Shown here piece by piece: positions 32,702 to 41,661 of a stretch of DNA of 64,000 bases. The notes beneath the pieces were generated by a model. It did no database searches and was not told the DNA's origin. It was given only the letters and a program-made list of their open reading frames with translations. Origin of the DNA: Chitinophagales bacterium (GTDB lineage: Bacteria > Bacteroidota > Bacteroidia > Chitinophagales > BACL12); assembly GCA_020636645.1 (NCBI GenBank), contig JACJXO010000003.1, forward strand, positions 372,001 through 436,000, in the 5' to 3' direction. Each line of letters opens with the position of its first letter. Position 1 is the first letter of the stretch. The position numbers were made by a program, and so were the translations under genes.

Positions 32702-33685
32702 TCAATGCTGCACCATAAGGCTGCTAAACAGGATACCCTGTGCACCTGCAACCTGATAATAATACTTACCAGAAGGCCATTGTGACGTTTCAATTGCTAT
32801 TAATTGCTCGCCGGCTGTCTGCTGGCCTGACCACTGATAAACGATCTGGCCAGCCTGGTTGTACATGGTGAGTTCAACTCCCGACGGCTCAGCCAACCCA
32901 TAAGATATACTAACCTGCTGGTTTGCAGGATCGGGATAAGCCGGATGCAGGGTAAGACCACCGTTCACTGCCCAGGCGTCATCCAGAGAAGCAGGAGGTG
33001 AATTATCCTCCCAGTCAACCACCCCGTAAATGAACAGGGCAATATTCAGATTCCAGGTACCTTCCCCTACATAAGGGTACCAGACACCATCAGACCATTT
33101 TTCCCAGACCTCTTCTCCGTTTCCACAGCCGTCATCGGTAGAAAGTACGCCTATGGAATCGCCGGTAGGATAGGTATCTGACACATCGATCCCGGCAAAG
33201 AATATGTCAATGAAAGAGTCAGGTGTCCCAATAGGGAAAGCGGTAAACAGACCGGCCGTGTCACACAGAGACACATTGACAGGATCGGATTCACCCAACA
33301 GTTCACCAGGTGAACCGTCCCCAGCCACCTCATACACCAAAGCCTTTACTGTACCATCACCATCTACCGATTTACCTCCGAAAAAGACCAGCACCTCATT
33401 GCAGGCACCTGTTCCGGAACTGGGCAGAAAGATCAGCTGCACCTTTTCCAGATCACCATAGCCGTTCGTTCCGTTCACAAATCCACCTCCTACAGAAGTA
33501 AAGATGATAGGGTCTGCAGCGCAGGGTTCGTCCAGCGCAAAGTTTGCCAGCGTGTCACCACTGGTGCGCACAGATGATTCCAGACCGGATAATTCAGAAG
33601 TAAACGGAACAGCTTCTGATTGCCGCTGTGCTGAAACAGCTGTTACGGCGATACTTAAGAATAAAAGTGTAACTATCTTATTCAT
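32702..33685 (-). CDS. Secreted protein with T9SS type A sorting domain, unknown function
   Basis: 327 residues with signal peptide MNKIVTLLFLSIAVTAVSAQ. The body (about 50-230) is a beta-rich domain with paired Cys (DEPCAADP, GTGACNEVLVFF, NVSLCDTAG, DDGCGNGEE) and no catalytic motif that I know. The last 80 residues are the T9SS sorting tail: LHPAYPDPANQQVSISYGL, VELTMYNQAGQIVYQW and WPSGKYYYQV, ending SSLMVQH. It is therefore a cargo of the same secretion route as the M43 protease. The open frame runs 62 codons further upstream, but the signal peptide marks 33685 as the start, 20 bases after a TAGATTTG element. Confidence 0.85.
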   Translation of the reverse strand: MNKIVTLLFLSIAVTAVSAQRQSEAVPFTSELSGLESSVRTSGDTLANFALDEPCAADPIIFTSVGGGFVNGTNGYGDLEKVQLIFLPSSGTGACNEVLVFFGGKSVDGDGTVKALVYEVAGDGSPGELLGESDPVNVSLCDTAGLFTAFPIGTPDSFIDIFFAGIDVSDTYPTGDSIGVLSTDDGCGNGEEVWEKWSDGVWYPYVGEGTWNLNIALFIYGVVDWEDNSPPASLDDAWAVNGGLTLHPAYPDPANQQVSISYGLAEPSGVELTMYNQAGQIVYQWSGQQTAGEQLIAIETSQWPSGKYYYQVAGAQGILFSSLMVQH

Positions 33686-33705
33686 CGATAACAATTTGTT
33701 GTTCT

Positions 33706-33713
33706 CAAATCTA
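33706..33713 (-). promoter_or_regulatory. -7 promoter element for the T9SS cargo gene
   Basis: The minus strand reads TAGATTTG, full consensus match, 20 bases before the ATG. Confidence 0.55.
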
Positions 33714-33787
33714 CTAAAAACCCCTGTCCTTTCAGAACGCTTCTTCCTCATATGAAGGAGAACCTCTGTTTGCATTCGTGTAAGGTG

Positions 33788-33795
33788 TACTTTTG
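33788..33795 (+). promoter_or_regulatory. -7 promoter element for the methyltransferase, leaderless spacing
   Basis: TACTTTTG, then CGGC, then the ATG at 33800. A TTG lies 15 bases upstream of the octamer. The 12 bases TTTTGCGGCATG also occur at tyrS. Confidence 0.65.
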
Positions 33796-33799
33796 CGGC

Positions 33800-34600
33800 A
33801 TGGACCGACTGGTATCTGTGCTCTATTTCCTTCAACACCGCATGAGGTGTATTCCATACAGCCAGGTTCATTCACCTTTCCTGTTCAGCCTGATCCAGGA
33901 AGTGCTGCAGGATAAGCGACAGTATTATCTGTTTGACCGCTTGCAGCAAGAACGCCAGATACTTTTAACCGACAAGCATCTGCTGGAGATAGAAGACCAT
34001 GGAGCCGGCTCCAGAACTTCCGGATTCCAACGCAACCGAAGCGTGTCTTCCATAGCAAGGCAGGCGGTCATTTCGCCTGCGCAGGGTGCAATGCTGTTCC
34101 GGCTGGTGCGCTGGGGCGGTTACCATCGGATCCTGGAACTGGGCACCTCGCTCGGACTCAGTGCTGCCTACATGGCAGGGGCAGGAAGCAAGGTCACAGT
34201 TGATACCATTGAAGGAAGCCCGGCCATTGCAAAAGAGGCCTTGAGCCTGTGGCAAAAAACCGGCATCTCCAATATCAGCCTGCATACAGGCACCTTTGAT
34301 GAGCAATTACCTGAACTGCTGAACAAGCCTTCAATTGTTTTTGACCTGGTATATATTGATGGCAATCACCGGCTGGAACCTACCTTGCGGTATGTAGATA
34401 TGATCACGCCATACCTGTCTGAAAAAAGTGTGGTCGTTCTGGATGACATTCACTGGAGCAAGGAGATGCATCAGGCATGGCAGATCCTCCAAAGCAACCA
34501 GTCGTTCTGTTATTCAGTAGATCTGTTCTACAAAGGACTATTGTTCCGTGAACCCGGGTTACAGGTTCATCAGTCTGCCAGTTTCTGCATTCCGCATTAA
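33800..34600 (+). CDS. Class I SAM-dependent methyltransferase
   Basis: 266 residues. The N-terminal part begins MDRLVSVLYFLQHRMRCIPY and is alpha-helical. The Rossmann-type domain has motif I YHRILELGTSLGLSAAYMA, an acidic loop VDTIEGSPAIAKEA, and motif VYIDGNHRLEPTLRYVD followed by SVVVLDDIHWSKEMHQAW, as in the O-methyltransferase group (methyltransferase family 24-like). Substrate unknown. The open frame starts 16 codons upstream, but the -7 element four bases before 33800 and conservation favour that ATG. It stands alone, divergent from the T9SS cargo gene. Confidence 0.85.
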   Translation: MDRLVSVLYFLQHRMRCIPYSQVHSPFLFSLIQEVLQDKRQYYLFDRLQQERQILLTDKHLLEIEDHGAGSRTSGFQRNRSVSSIARQAVISPAQGAMLFRLVRWGGYHRILELGTSLGLSAAYMAGAGSKVTVDTIEGSPAIAKEALSLWQKTGISNISLHTGTFDEQLPELLNKPSIVFDLVYIDGNHRLEPTLRYVDMITPYLSEKSVVVLDDIHWSKEMHQAWQILQSNQSFCYSVDLFYKGLLFREPGLQVHQSASFCIPH

Positions 34601-34643
34601 CATTGTTTAACGGCAGCTTCTGGCCTGCTTACTGTCTGTTAGG

Positions 34644-34651
34644 TATCTTTG
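34644..34651 (+). promoter_or_regulatory. -7 promoter element for the M16 pair
   Basis: TATCTTTG, full consensus match, 17 bases before the ATG at 34669. Confidence 0.6.
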
Positions 34652-34668
34652 CTTCGTAAACCCTTCAT

Positions 34669-36039
34669 ATGAGAAAAATATATCTTGCGTTTGCAGCCCT
34701 GGCCAGTATGTTTACAGCCACGGCGCAAATGGACCTGCCTTCCAATTTCTATATGCAGAAACTGGATAACGGCCTCGAAGTGCTGGTGATTGAAGACAAC
34801 ACTGTGCCACTTGCTACTGTAGAAATCGTTGTGCGCAATGGTTCCTACACTGAAGACAGTTCCTTTAACGGTTTGTCGCACCTGTACGAACACATGTTCT
34901 TCAAAGCCAACAAAGACATACCTTCTCAGGAAGATTTCCTGAAGAGGGTCAATGAATTGGGCATCGTATTTAATGGTACAACCTCAGACGAACGTGTCAA
35001 TTACTTCTTTACCCTCAGCAACCGGAATCTTAAAGAAGGTTTGCTGTTCATGAATTCCGCCATCCGCTATCCGTTGTTCCTGGAACAGGAAATGAAAAAT
35101 GAGAACCCTGTGGTGGACGGTGAATTCCAGCGTGGAGAATCCAACCCTTACTTTGCCATGTTCCAGCAGTTTGGCCGGGAGATGTGGGGCGAGAACTACT
35201 ACCGCAAGAACCCTATCGGTCTGCATGATGTGATCCTGACAGCCACTCCTGAAAAGATGAACATCATCAAGGAGAAATACTACTACCCGAACAACTCCAT
35301 GCTGGTAGTTGCAGGTGATGTGGATCACAACAATGTCTTCCCTATGGTAAAAGAGATCTACAGCAGCTGGGAGCCGTGTGATTTTGATCCCTTCCAGAAA
35401 TGGCCGATACCTGAAATGAAACCACTGGAAGGTGAAACCATGTTCCTCACTGAAAGCCCCAATGCTCAGGTACCCCTGATCCTTATTGGATTCCATGGAC
35501 CTGACACCCGAAACGACCTGCAGTCAACCTACGCTGCTGATGTGTTCTCCTACATTCTGCAGCAGGCATCCAGCAAATTGCAGCAGGAACTGGTAGAAAC
35601 AGGACTGGCCTTCCAGGTTCAGGTGGGCTACCAGACTGCCAAATACACCGGACCTATCCAGATCATCCTGGTACCCAACCCAATGAAAGTGCAGGAAGCC
35701 TACAACAAATTGTGGGAACAGATCAGCATGTGGAGCGACCCTGATTACTTTACTGATGAACAACTGGAAACCGCCAAGCGCCTGCTGGCTATTGATGATG
35801 CCTATGGTAAAGAATCCACTTCAAGCTTTGTTCATACCGTTACCTACTGGTGGGCCAGTGCCACCATTGGCTACTATACCAACTATGTAGATAACCTGCA
35901 GAAGGTGACCCGTGAAGATATTGACAGATATATCAAGACCTATATCAGTGGCAAACCTCATGTTGTAGGTCTTGCCCTGAACCCTGCCATGAAGGATATG
36001 ATCGATCTGAAAGGAATGGGATTTGTTAAAGCTGAATAA
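34669..36039 (+). CDS. M16 family zinc protease, catalytic member
   Basis: 456 residues with signal peptide MRKIYLAFAALASMFTATA. The inverted zinc motif HLYEH (in GLSHLYEHMFFKANKD) plus the downstream Glu in the region VDGEFQRGE make it the active type. The substrate-binding Arg/Tyr pair typical of partner subunits is weak here. M16 proteases work as pairs enclosing a chamber. The next gene, 18 bases on, encodes a second M16 protein without the zinc motif, so a periplasmic heterodimer is likely. Substrates may be signal peptides or oligopeptides; this is not known. Confidence 0.92.
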   Translation: MRKIYLAFAALASMFTATAQMDLPSNFYMQKLDNGLEVLVIEDNTVPLATVEIVVRNGSYTEDSSFNGLSHLYEHMFFKANKDIPSQEDFLKRVNELGIVFNGTTSDERVNYFFTLSNRNLKEGLLFMNSAIRYPLFLEQEMKNENPVVDGEFQRGESNPYFAMFQQFGREMWGENYYRKNPIGLHDVILTATPEKMNIIKEKYYYPNNSMLVVAGDVDHNNVFPMVKEIYSSWEPCDFDPFQKWPIPEMKPLEGETMFLTESPNAQVPLILIGFHGPDTRNDLQSTYAADVFSYILQQASSKLQQELVETGLAFQVQVGYQTAKYTGPIQIILVPNPMKVQEAYNKLWEQISMWSDPDYFTDEQLETAKRLLAIDDAYGKESTSSFVHTVTYWWASATIGYYTNYVDNLQKVTREDIDRYIKTYISGKPHVVGLALNPAMKDMIDLKGMGFVKAE

Positions 36040-36057
36040 CCAATAAATACCCGCACA

Positions 36058-37386
36058 ATGAAAAAGATATTATCTAGTGTACTCCTGTCAGTGCTGCTTG
36101 CAGGAACAACCCCTGCCCTGTTTGCCGGTAATGGAACTGAAGAGTTCAATGTGGATGGCATTCAGGTCATTTTGAAATCAACACCCAAAGATGTGATCTC
36201 TGTTCGCCTCTTTGTGGAAGGTGGAACCGCCAATTATCCTGATGAGTTGCAGGGTATTGAGAACCTGACTCTGAACCTGATGATTGATGGTGGCACCCAA
36301 AATATGGACAAGACCACGTTCAAGACATCTGCAGAAAAGCTGGGGACTGAATTCAGTGCCGGCACCAATCTGGATTACGGATCTGTGAACATGACCTGTA
36401 TCAAGGCTTTTTGGGATGAATCATGGAACCTGTTCACCGATGCCATCCTGAAGCCTGCCTTTTCAGAAAATGAATTCAATTTGTTACAACAGCAACTGAT
36501 TGCAGGGGCCAAAAATGCTGAAAGCGACCCGGACTCACACCTCGCACTGACCTCCCGCATCAATGCTTTTCCAAAGTCCAATTATCGTAAAGACCCCTCC
36601 GGTACACCGGAAGCACTGGAAAAACTTACTGTAGATCAGGTCAAACAGTACCACCAGAAAGTGATCAGTAAGAAACGCTGTTTCCTGGTGGTGGTTGGTA
36701 ATATCAGTAAAGAAGATCTGACCGCCAAGATCAAAACCTCACTGGCAAACCTGCCCCAGGGAAGTACCGGAGCACAAGAACAAAGGACCATTCTGACCGA
36801 AGGCAAATACTTCATTGAAGACCGCGACATTGCTACCAACTACATTCGCGGTGTCATGAGTGCACCATATGCCAATTCCAAAGATGGAGTGGCCATGCAG
36901 ATTGCCATGTCAATTCTTGGCGATCGTTACTTCACAGAACTGCGCACCAAGCGAAGCCTGTCTTATGCTCCAGCTGCATTCTATGCCATGGCAGCTGTAA
37001 ACAACCCCTATAGTGTGATCTATATATCCACTACCAAGCCCGAAGAAAGTATGCAGGTTATGGTAGATGAGATCAACAAGATCAAGAAGGAAGGCTTTTT
37101 GGAAGATGAACTGAGAGATGTAAAAGAAGTCTTTCTGACCCAGTATTATATGGGCATGGAAACTACATCCAGCCTCGCCAATTCTCTTGGAGTTTCTGAG
37201 GTCATGGGAGGATGGGAACAAATGGAGTCATTTACAGATAATGTGAATGCCACTGCACTTAAAGACATCAACAAAGTCTTTGATGAGTACAGCAAAGCCA
37301 TCGTCTGGACCTATCTGGGTAAACAGGATATGGTGAAGGAAGAAAACTTCATTCAGCCGGTCAACCTTCCGAACAAGCCATACTAA
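36058..37386 (+). CDS. M16 family protein lacking the zinc motif (partner subunit)
   Basis: 442 residues with signal peptide SSVLLSVLLAGTTPALFA. Where the catalytic member has HxxEH this one reads GIENLTLNLMIDGG, so it cannot bind zinc. The C-terminal half keeps the RTKRSLSYAPAAFYA segment (Arg-Tyr pair) that holds peptide substrates in partner subunits. This matches the alpha/beta arrangement of mitochondrial processing peptidase and of bacterial M16B pairs. It follows the active gene by 18 bases, and a strong terminator closes the unit. Confidence 0.9.
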   Translation: MKKILSSVLLSVLLAGTTPALFAGNGTEEFNVDGIQVILKSTPKDVISVRLFVEGGTANYPDELQGIENLTLNLMIDGGTQNMDKTTFKTSAEKLGTEFSAGTNLDYGSVNMTCIKAFWDESWNLFTDAILKPAFSENEFNLLQQQLIAGAKNAESDPDSHLALTSRINAFPKSNYRKDPSGTPEALEKLTVDQVKQYHQKVISKKRCFLVVVGNISKEDLTAKIKTSLANLPQGSTGAQEQRTILTEGKYFIEDRDIATNYIRGVMSAPYANSKDGVAMQIAMSILGDRYFTELRTKRSLSYAPAAFYAMAAVNNPYSVIYISTTKPEESMQVMVDEINKIKKEGFLEDELRDVKEVFLTQYYMGMETTSSLANSLGVSEVMGGWEQMESFTDNVNATALKDINKVFDEYSKAIVWTYLGKQDMVKEENFIQPVNLPNKPY

Positions 37387-37402
37387 TTTGATATTTAACC
37401 AT

Positions 37403-37432
37403 AAAAAAAGCCGGCAATAGCCGGCTTTTTTT
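37403..37432 (+). terminator. Intrinsic terminator after the M16 pair (also usable from the minus side)
   Basis: AAAAAAAGCCGGC pairs with GCCGGCTTTTTTT around AATA. It reaches into the last bases of the thioesterase gene on the minus strand, so it can serve both directions. Confidence 0.85.
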
Positions 37433-37955
37433 ATGGAATAAATATCGCCTTTAACTCAGCCGCTTCTTCTGGTTTCATGCGCCCTGCCAGGATCAGACGC
37501 AACTCTCTTCGCCGCATGGCCCGCTCAAACCTGTGCTTCTCTTCATCGGTTTGAGGATCTACCGGAGGAACAGCACACGGACGACCGTCATCATCCAGGG
37601 CAACGAAAGTATAATAGGCTTCGTTGCACTTCACTTTTGCAGATCTGCTCCTGATATTCTCTTTGAATACCTCGATATAGATCTCCATGGAGGAGTTGAA
37701 AGCTCTGGTCACCTGAGCTTCAATGGTCACCACATCCCCGATCTTAATAGGGCGCCCAAAGCTGACATTATCCACTGCAGCAGTTACCGCCACCTTCCCT
37801 GCATGCTTTCCGGCGCAAATACCACTGGCAATGTCCATCCATTTAAGCAGATTACCTCCCATGAGATTGTTCATTGGATTGGTATCATTAGGCATCACGA
37901 TCTCTGTAAAAATGGTCGTAGATTCGGAAACTTTTTTTGCTTGCTGGTCATTCAT
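37431..37955 (-). CDS. Acyl-CoA thioesterase (hotdog fold, YciA/BACH type)
   Basis: 174 residues starting MNDQQAKKVSESTTIFTEIV. The hotdog signatures are VMPNDTNPMNNLMGGNLLKWMDIAS (with the catalytic Asn/Asp region), VTAAVDNVSFGRPIKIGDVV and a C-terminal coil with EEAAELKAIF. These enzymes hydrolyse medium- to long-chain acyl-CoA. The open frame extends far upstream on the minus strand, but 37955 is where homology starts, eight bases after a TACCTTTG element. It is divergent from the dioxygenase gene with only 22 bases between starts. Confidence 0.9.
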   Translation of the reverse strand: MNDQQAKKVSESTTIFTEIVMPNDTNPMNNLMGGNLLKWMDIASGICAGKHAGKVAVTAAVDNVSFGRPIKIGDVVTIEAQVTRAFNSSMEIYIEVFKENIRSRSAKVKCNEAYYTFVALDDDGRPCAVPPVDPQTDEEKHRFERAMRRRELRLILAGRMKPEEAAELKAIFIP

Positions 37956-37963
37956 ATTGCATG

Positions 37964-37971
37964 CAAAGGTA
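37964..37971 (-). promoter_or_regulatory. -7 promoter element for the thioesterase gene
   Basis: The minus strand reads TACCTTTG, full consensus match, eight bases before the ATG. It fills much of the 22-base gap to the divergent gene. Confidence 0.55.
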
Positions 37972-37977
37972 CCGAAT

Positions 37978-38835
37978 ATGCACCGCAGACAATTCATACA
38001 AAACAGCCTGATGGCCATGACAGCCTTACAACTAAAAGATCTGACCGAACTGCTTCCAACCGGATACGACGGGGTGATGCCAGCCATGTTCGTGGGACAT
38101 GGCAGCCCCATGAATGCCATAGAAGAGAATGCTTTCAGCAATGAATGGGAACGCATTGGCAAACAGCTGCCCCTGCCACAGGCCATCTTGTGCGTATCTG
38201 CACACTGGATGACCAATGGCACAAAGGTGGCAATGACTGACAAACCTGAAACCATCCATGATTTCTACGGTTTTCCGGAAGAAATGTACCGGATCAACTA
38301 CCCCGCACCCGGCTCTCCTGCCTGGGCTTTAACCGTTAAGGACACGGTGCAAACCGTTTCTGTACAGGAAGACCATGACTGGGGTTTGGACCACGGAAGC
38401 TGGAGTGTGCTTAAAAAAATGTTCCCGGAAGCCAACGTGCCGGTCTTTCAGCTGAGTCTGGATGCCAAAGCAAGCCCGGAGCAACACTATGCACTGGCCC
38501 GGGAACTTTCTGGCCTCCGGGAAAGAGGATTGCTCATTGTTGGCAGCGGTAATATTGTGCACAACCTTCGGATGGCACAATGGAATGATTCAGCCTATGA
38601 CTGGACGATAGAATTTGATGAACAGGTAAAAGAACTGATCAATAAAGGTGACCATCAGTCTTTGGTAGCATTCAGGAAACTTGGCCGTGCTGCCGATCTT
38701 TCCATACCAACAACTGAACATTACCTGCCAATGCTCTATGCCTTAGGTGCTTCCTTACCCGGCGATGACCTGTTCTATTTCAATGAAAAAAATACCATGG
38801 GATCTGTTTCCATGCGCAGTTTCGTGTTGGGATAA
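37978..38835 (+). CDS. ygiD: 4,5-DOPA-extradiol-dioxygenase-like (YgiD/LigB family) protein
   Basis: 285 residues starting MHRRQFIQNSLMAMTALQLK, a short export-like or Tat-like leader (RRQF) not found in E. coli YgiD. The LigB-type metal site residues are MFVGHGSPMNAIEEN near the start, VSAHW, the loop EDHDWGLDHGSWSVL and VGSGNIVHNLR. The family opens catechol rings in plant DODA; bacterial YgiD acts on DOPA in vitro. The physiological substrate here is unknown. No -7 element is evident in the 22-base gap on this strand. Confidence 0.88.
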   Translation: MHRRQFIQNSLMAMTALQLKDLTELLPTGYDGVMPAMFVGHGSPMNAIEENAFSNEWERIGKQLPLPQAILCVSAHWMTNGTKVAMTDKPETIHDFYGFPEEMYRINYPAPGSPAWALTVKDTVQTVSVQEDHDWGLDHGSWSVLKKMFPEANVPVFQLSLDAKASPEQHYALARELSGLRERGLLIVGSGNIVHNLRMAQWNDSAYDWTIEFDEQVKELINKGDHQSLVAFRKLGRAADLSIPTTEHYLPMLYALGASLPGDDLFYFNEKNTMGSVSMRSFVLG

Positions 38836-38872
38836 TCTGGACCTGAAGGCGGTCAGCCACGGTGGCATTGTG

Positions 38873-38880
38873 TATCTTTG
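38873..38880 (+). promoter_or_regulatory. -7 promoter element for sucC
   Basis: TATCTTTG, full consensus match, 17 bases before the sucC ATG. Confidence 0.6.
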
Positions 38881-38897
38881 CGGGCAAAACAGTTGAG

Positions 38898-40088
38898 ATG
38901 AATCTGCATGAATACCAGGGTAAAGAACTGATCAGTCGCTTTGGCGTACGCATACAGCAAGGCATTGTAGCAAAGACCGTTGATGAGGCAGTAGCTGCCG
39001 CCAAAAAGCTTCACGAAGATACCGGCACTTCCATTTGGGTGGTGAAGGCCCAGATCCACGCCGGTGGCCGTGGTAAAGCCGGGGGTGTCAAAGTGGCGAA
39101 ATCACTCGAAGAAGTAGCAGAAAAAGCTGGCGCTATTCTCGGCGCCACATTGGTAACGCCTCAGACGGGCGCCCAAGGCAAACTGGTAAACCAGGTTCTG
39201 ATTGCACAGGATGTGTACTACCCCGGAGCTGAGGATACGAAAGAATTCTATGTTTCGGTTCTGCTGGATCGCGAGAAAAGCAGAAACGTGATCGTGTATT
39301 CCACAGAGGGCGGAATGGATATTGAAGAAGTAGCCGACAAAACCCCACATCTGATCCACAAAGAATGGATCGATCCTGCTGTAGGAATCATGCCTTTTCA
39401 GGCCCGGAAAGTTGCATTCAATCTGGGATTGTCTGGCGAGTCTTTCAAAGAGATGACACGCTTCGTGACCAGCCTCTACAATGCCTTCACAGGAAATGAT
39501 TGTTCACTTCTGGAGATCAACCCTGTTCTGAAAGCGTCTGACGGTAAGATCATTGCAGTAGATACCAAATGCGTGGTTGACAACAACGCCCTGGGAAGAC
39601 ATGCTGATATTGCAGCTATGCGAGATCTTACGGAAGAAGATCCTACGGAAGTTGAAGCTGGAGAAGCCGGACTCAACTTCGTCAAACTGGATGGAAATGT
39701 AGGTTGTATGGTAAATGGTGCCGGGCTGGCAATGGCTACCATGGACATCATCAAACTTTCCGGCGGCAACCCGGCCAACTTCCTCGATGTGGGAGGAACT
39801 GCCGATGCACAAAGGGTGGAAACAGCATTCAAGATCATTCTGAAAGATCCTGAGGTCAAGGCCATACTGGTCAATATATTCGGTGGCATTGTTCGCTGCG
39901 ACCGTGTAGCGCAAGGGATCATAGATGCCTATAAGAATATTGGTGAGATCAGTGTGCCTATCATAGTCCGCCTGCAAGGAACCAATGCTGAAGAAGCCAA
40001 ACAAATGATAGACGAAAGCGGCTTAAAAGTAAAGAGTGCCATCCTGCTGAAAGAAGCAGCTGCGCTGGTGCAGGAAGCTTTTGCTTAA
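38898..40088 (+). CDS. sucC: Succinate-CoA ligase (ADP-forming) beta subunit
   Basis: 396 residues starting MNLHEYQGKELISRFGV. The ATP-grasp domain has WVVKAQIHAGGRGKAGGVK and LLEINPVL; the CoA-ligase domain has GCMVNGAGLAMATMDIIKLSGG and NIFGGIVRCDRVAQGI. It catalyses succinyl-CoA plus ADP to succinate plus ATP in the TCA cycle. The alpha subunit gene sucD is not adjacent, as often in Bacteroidota. The PLP-enzyme gene follows after 13 bases. Confidence 0.97.
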   Translation: MNLHEYQGKELISRFGVRIQQGIVAKTVDEAVAAAKKLHEDTGTSIWVVKAQIHAGGRGKAGGVKVAKSLEEVAEKAGAILGATLVTPQTGAQGKLVNQVLIAQDVYYPGAEDTKEFYVSVLLDREKSRNVIVYSTEGGMDIEEVADKTPHLIHKEWIDPAVGIMPFQARKVAFNLGLSGESFKEMTRFVTSLYNAFTGNDCSLLEINPVLKASDGKIIAVDTKCVVDNNALGRHADIAAMRDLTEEDPTEVEAGEAGLNFVKLDGNVGCMVNGAGLAMATMDIIKLSGGNPANFLDVGGTADAQRVETAFKIILKDPEVKAILVNIFGGIVRCDRVAQGIIDAYKNIGEISVPIIVRLQGTNAEEAKQMIDESGLKVKSAILLKEAAALVQEAFA

Positions 40089-40101
40089 GAATTCTGCCTT
40101 T

Positions 40102-41583
40102 ATGTATCAGGTATCTGCTTGGGAAACATATTTCAAACCATTTCACGACCGTATCATCGGGGTGGATGAGACCTTTTCCGGACCTTATGGAGAAAAGAAG
40201 ATCATCTATGCCGACTGGACAGCAAGCGGCAGACTTGATCGGAAGATCGAAGAAAAGTTTTTACGGGATATATACCCCATTGTAGCCAATACCCATACCG
40301 ATACTAATTATACCGGCAGCGCTATGACACGGGCCTATCACCATGCCATGGGTATCATCAAGGCGCACGTACACGCCGGTCCTGATGATGTGCTGATATC
40401 CAGTAACTCCGGCATGACAGGAGTGGTGAACAAGCTGCAGCGGATCCTTGGTTTTAAACTTCATGAAGATTTCAGAAACAAGGTTAGCCTGACACCTGAT
40501 GAACGACCTGTAGTGTTCATCACCCATATGGAACATCATTCCAACCAGACATCCTGGCTGGAAACCATTGCAGAGGTGCGGATCATAGACCCTGATGAAA
40601 ATGGGCTGGTTGATCTGAAGCATTTTGCTGCCCTGCTGGAAGAATACCGTGACAGGCCGCTGAAGATCGCTGCCGTAACGTCCTGCAGCAATGTAACCGG
40701 TATCATGACACCCTATCATACCATGGCGGGTATGATTCACCGGGCTGGTGGATATTGTTTTGTGGACTTTGCCTGTTCTGCTCCTTATATTGATATCAAT
40801 ATGCACCCTGATGAACAGGATGAATACCTGGATGCAGTGTACTTTTCTCCCCATAAATTTTTAGGAGGGCCTGGGGCACCCGGAGCTGTGGTCTTCAATA
40901 AGAAACTCTATCATACATCAGTACCTGACCATCCGGGCGGAGGAACAGTGAAATGGACCGATCCCTGGGGTTACCATCTTTATCTGGACGATATTGAATT
41001 GCGTGAAGATGGCGGCACTCCCGCTTTTCTTGGCACCATGCGCACAGCCCTGAGCATTCTCCTGAAAGAAGAAATGGGAACGGAACAGATAGCTGCCCGT
41101 GAAAAAGAGATCATGGATATGCTTTGGCCCAGACTGAAGGCCATCACCAATCTGCATATCCTGGCAGGAGAAATACGTGAAAGATTACCTGTTATTTCCT
41201 TCTACATTGACGATCTTCATTATAACCTGGTAGTGAGAATGCTCAATGACCGTTTCGGTATCCAGGTAAGAGGTGGCTGCGCCTGTGCCGGTACATACGG
41301 TCACTATCTGTTGTATATAGACAGCCAGAACAGTGAAGAGATCGCAAATGAAATTCTGTCTGGCGACTTTTCCCATAAGCCGGGATGGGTCAGGCTTTCC
41401 CTGCACCCTACCACAACCAATGATGAACTGGAGTATATCCTGCAATCCATAGAATCTCTGTGCTTGCATGCTTCTGAATGGATGGAAGACTACGACTGCG
41501 ACCTGCAACATCTGGAGATCAGAAACAAGGTGCTGACTACAGATCCTTCCGAAATTACAGCCCGCAGGTTATTGCAACTCTGA
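40102..41583 (+). CDS. NifS/SufS-like class V aminotransferase-fold PLP enzyme
   Basis: 493 residues starting MYQVSAWETYFKPFHDRIIG. The PLP site is complete: SSNSGMTGVVNKL (phosphate), THMEHHSNQTSW (His145/His146, ring stacking), VDFACSAPYI (Asp222) and SPHKFLGGPGAPGA with Lys252 as Schiff-base lysine. The mobile loop RGGCACAGTYGHYLL has Cys393 and Cys395, in place of the single Cys of SufS. It may therefore work as a cysteine desulfurase or lyase, but it is much longer than SufS (about 406). A TTG in frame at 40081 overlapping sucC is less likely as start. It follows sucC by 13 bases and precedes the dioxygenase-methyltransferase fusion by 78 bases, a suggestive sulfur context. Confidence 0.85.
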   Translation: MYQVSAWETYFKPFHDRIIGVDETFSGPYGEKKIIYADWTASGRLDRKIEEKFLRDIYPIVANTHTDTNYTGSAMTRAYHHAMGIIKAHVHAGPDDVLISSNSGMTGVVNKLQRILGFKLHEDFRNKVSLTPDERPVVFITHMEHHSNQTSWLETIAEVRIIDPDENGLVDLKHFAALLEEYRDRPLKIAAVTSCSNVTGIMTPYHTMAGMIHRAGGYCFVDFACSAPYIDINMHPDEQDEYLDAVYFSPHKFLGGPGAPGAVVFNKKLYHTSVPDHPGGGTVKWTDPWGYHLYLDDIELREDGGTPAFLGTMRTALSILLKEEMGTEQIAAREKEIMDMLWPRLKAITNLHILAGEIRERLPVISFYIDDLHYNLVVRMLNDRFGIQVRGGCACAGTYGHYLLYIDSQNSEEIANEILSGDFSHKPGWVRLSLHPTTTNDELEYILQSIESLCLHASEWMEDYDCDLQHLEIRNKVLTTDPSEITARRLLQL

Positions 41584-41661
41584 AACTACCTGTTATTTAT
41601 TATATGTTGTTTATTAATGTGAAAGCATTGACAGCTTTTGACTATTTTCATTGCTCCGAAC

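Noticed and set aside
37956..38255. N-terminal extension of 100 residues for the thioesterase
   Set aside because: It runs antisense through the dioxygenase gene; the thioesterase fold is complete from 37955.
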